Shown piece by piece: positions 4,145 to 5,273 of a stretch of 5,273 nt of DNA. The notes under the pieces are model-generated. The model worked only from the letters and a program-made list of their open reading frames with translations. It was not told where the DNA came from and searched no databases. Source of the DNA: Candidatus Omnitrophota bacterium (GTDB taxonomy: Bacteria; Omnitrophota; Gorgyraeia; Gygaellales; Profunditerraquicolaceae); contig JAUYDL010000028.1 in NCBI GenBank assembly GCA_030691865.1, positions 1-5,273 of the forward strand. Direction: 5' to 3'. Each line of letters begins with the position of its first letter. Within the stretch, counting starts at the first letter, position 1. The position numbers and the translations under genes were made by a program.

Positions 4145-5273
4145 ATGGATTTATTCGTTGAAGACAGAAAAACAGATTTAAAAAACCTCCCCTTGGCAGT
4201 ACGCCTGCGGCCAACCACGCTTGATCAGCTATTTGGTCAGGATCATATATTAGGTAAAAATAAATTATTACGTCGCGCCATTGAAGCTGACCGGCTAACT
4301 TCGCTTATTTTATTCGGGCCTCCGGGAACAGGCAAAACCTCTTTGGCCTGGTGCATTGCCAATATTACTCAGGCAAGCTATGTAGCGATTAATGCTACCA
4401 CTTCTAATGTTGAAGAATTAAGAAAAATTATTGCCGCCTCTAAACTAAGGGCAAGAGAAGGAAAAAAGAAAACCATTCTTTTTATCGATGAAATCCACCG
4501 TTTTAATAAAGCGCAGCAGGATGTGCTTTTGCCTGATGTTGAAGAGGGGCGTTTGGTATTAATTGGTGCCACAGTCCATAATCCGTATTTTTCGCTTACC
4601 GCAGCCCTGCTTTCCCGGTCAATTGTCTGTGAATTAAAAGCGCTCCAGGTAGCAGATCTACTAAATATAATTAATCTTGCTTTAAAGGATCAAGAAAGAG
4701 GGTTGGGTAATTTTAAGGTTAAACTTGATAAAAAAGCGCTTAATTTTTTAGCTAAGAGTTGCGAAGGTGATGCGCGCAGGGCTTTGTCTGCTCTGGAGCT
4801 GGGAGTTTTAACTACCCCGGCGGATAAAGATGGTTATATTTATTTTGATTTAGAGATTGCTCAGGAGTCTATCCAGAAGAAAGCAGTGGTTTATGATCGC
4901 GATGGGGACGGTCATTACGATACGGCTTCGGCCTTTATTAAATCCATGCGTGGCTCTGATCCGGATGCGGCAATTTATTGGATGGCCAAGATGCTATATG
5001 CCGGAGAAGATCCGCGTTTTATCGCCCGTCGGATTTGCATTGCCGCAGCCGAAGACGTAGGTAATGCCGATCCCTTAGCTATTGTTTTAGCTAACGCCGC
5101 ACTACAAATTTCCGAATTTGTGGGGATGCCGGAGGCAAGGATTCCTCTGGCACAGGCAGTAATTTATGTCGCCTGTGCGCCTAAATCTAACGCAAGCTAC
5201 TTGGCTATCGATAAAGCATACGCCGATATTGAAAAACAAAAAGTACAAGAAGTGCCCGAGCATTTAAAAGATG
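4145..5273 (+). CDS. rarA: Replication-associated recombination protein A (AAA+ ATPase), 3' end outside window
   Basis: RarA (MgsA; WRNIP1/Mgs1 family) is a cytoplasmic AAA+ ATPase that acts at stalled replication forks and works with SSB. The window holds 376 codons plus one base; the family is about 420-450 residues, so roughly 50-70 are missing. Visible parts are PLAVRLRPTTLDQLFGQDHIL (16-36), Walker A GPPGTGKT (58-65), Walker B ILFIDEIHRFNKAQQD (111-126), sensor 1 region GATVHNPYF (141-149), arginine-finger region LLSR (155-158), sensor 2 GDARRAL (208-214), and the RarA-specific C-terminal domain with YDRDGDGHYDTASAFIKSMR (250-269), GSDPDAAIYWMAKM (270-283), AEDVGNADP (302-310) and YVACAPKSNASY (341-352). 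The ATG at 4145 is the natural start: an in-frame TAG lies at 4115-4117, and MDLF... before the PLA-RxRP motif suits the family. No well-spaced Shine-Dalgarno is seen. It follows the 6S RNA gene and may be transcribed by read-through from that promoter. Confidence 0.96.
   Translation, partial: MDLFVEDRKTDLKNLPLAVRLRPTTLDQLFGQDHILGKNKLLRRAIEADRLTSLILFGPPGTGKTSLAWCIANITQASYVAINATTSNVEELRKIIAASKLRAREGKKKTILFIDEIHRFNKAQQDVLLPDVEEGRLVLIGATVHNPYFSLTAALLSRSIVCELKALQVADLLNIINLALKDQERGLGNFKVKLDKKALNFLAKSCEGDARRALSALELGVLTTPADKDGYIYFDLEIAQESIQKKAVVYDRDGDGHYDTASAFIKSMRGSDPDAAIYWMAKMLYAGEDPRFIARRICIAAAEDVGNADPLAIVLANAALQISEFVGMPEARIPLAQAVIYVACAPKSNASYLAIDKAYADIEKQKVQEVPEHLKD

Noticed and set aside
3891..4214. 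107-codon ORF on the - strand
   Set aside because: It lies antisense to the 6S RNA and the rarA leader and start; the product has no recognisable domain, and the palindromes explain the open frame.
4857..5060. 67-codon + strand ORF inside rarA
   Set aside because: It is a frame shadow of the strongly conserved RarA C-terminal domain.

Overview
The window reads as a stretch of chromosome from a bacterium of moderate GC content, probably uncultured. All genes lie on the + strand and are tightly packed. The protein families (TrkH, PheS, PheT, RarA) are universal bacterial housekeeping families, so they do not fix the phylum. Gene style and sequence flavour would fit a candidate phylum such as Omnitrophica, but that is a guess. 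No phage, plasmid or CRISPR genes are present. The only mobile-looking element is a short palindromic repeat downstream of pheT.

Region 1 (1-3763) looks like one co-transcribed block. It holds the 3' end of a TrkH-type potassium transporter gene, a small secreted or membrane-anchored OB-fold-like protein of unknown role (ATGA overlap with trkH), pheS (31-base overlap with the previous gene) and pheT (3-base gap). PheS and PheT form the heterotetrameric phenylalanyl-tRNA synthetase. PheT is 678 residues, because the N-terminal EMAP/tRNA-binding OB domain found in most bacterial PheT proteins is missing; the editing, B5 and anticodon-binding domains remain.

Region 2 (3764-4144) is a 381-base intergenic stretch dense with structure. 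It begins with a near-palindromic repeat (19-base perfect arms plus a third 12-base copy of the arm). Next comes a strong sigma70/sigmaA-type promoter (TTGATT, 17-base spacer, TATACT) and a roughly 184-base RNA that folds into a closing stem, a 14/15-nucleotide central bubble and a terminal stem. I interpret this RNA as 6S RNA (ssrS), the RNA polymerase-sequestering regulator. It is followed by a separate hairpin whose two helices are joined by a tandem GA/GA step.

Region 3 (4145-5273) is rarA (mgsA), a AAA+ replication-fork maintenance ATPase, cut off by the window end. A 6S RNA gene just upstream of rarA recalls the neighbourhood I remember for Bacillus 6S-1 RNA, so ssrS and rarA may share a transcript here, with the GA hairpin between them.

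The points most worth following are the 6S RNA with its structured spacer, the domain-reduced PheT, the small His/Cys-motif OB protein, and the palindromic element. I see no clearly new multi-gene system.
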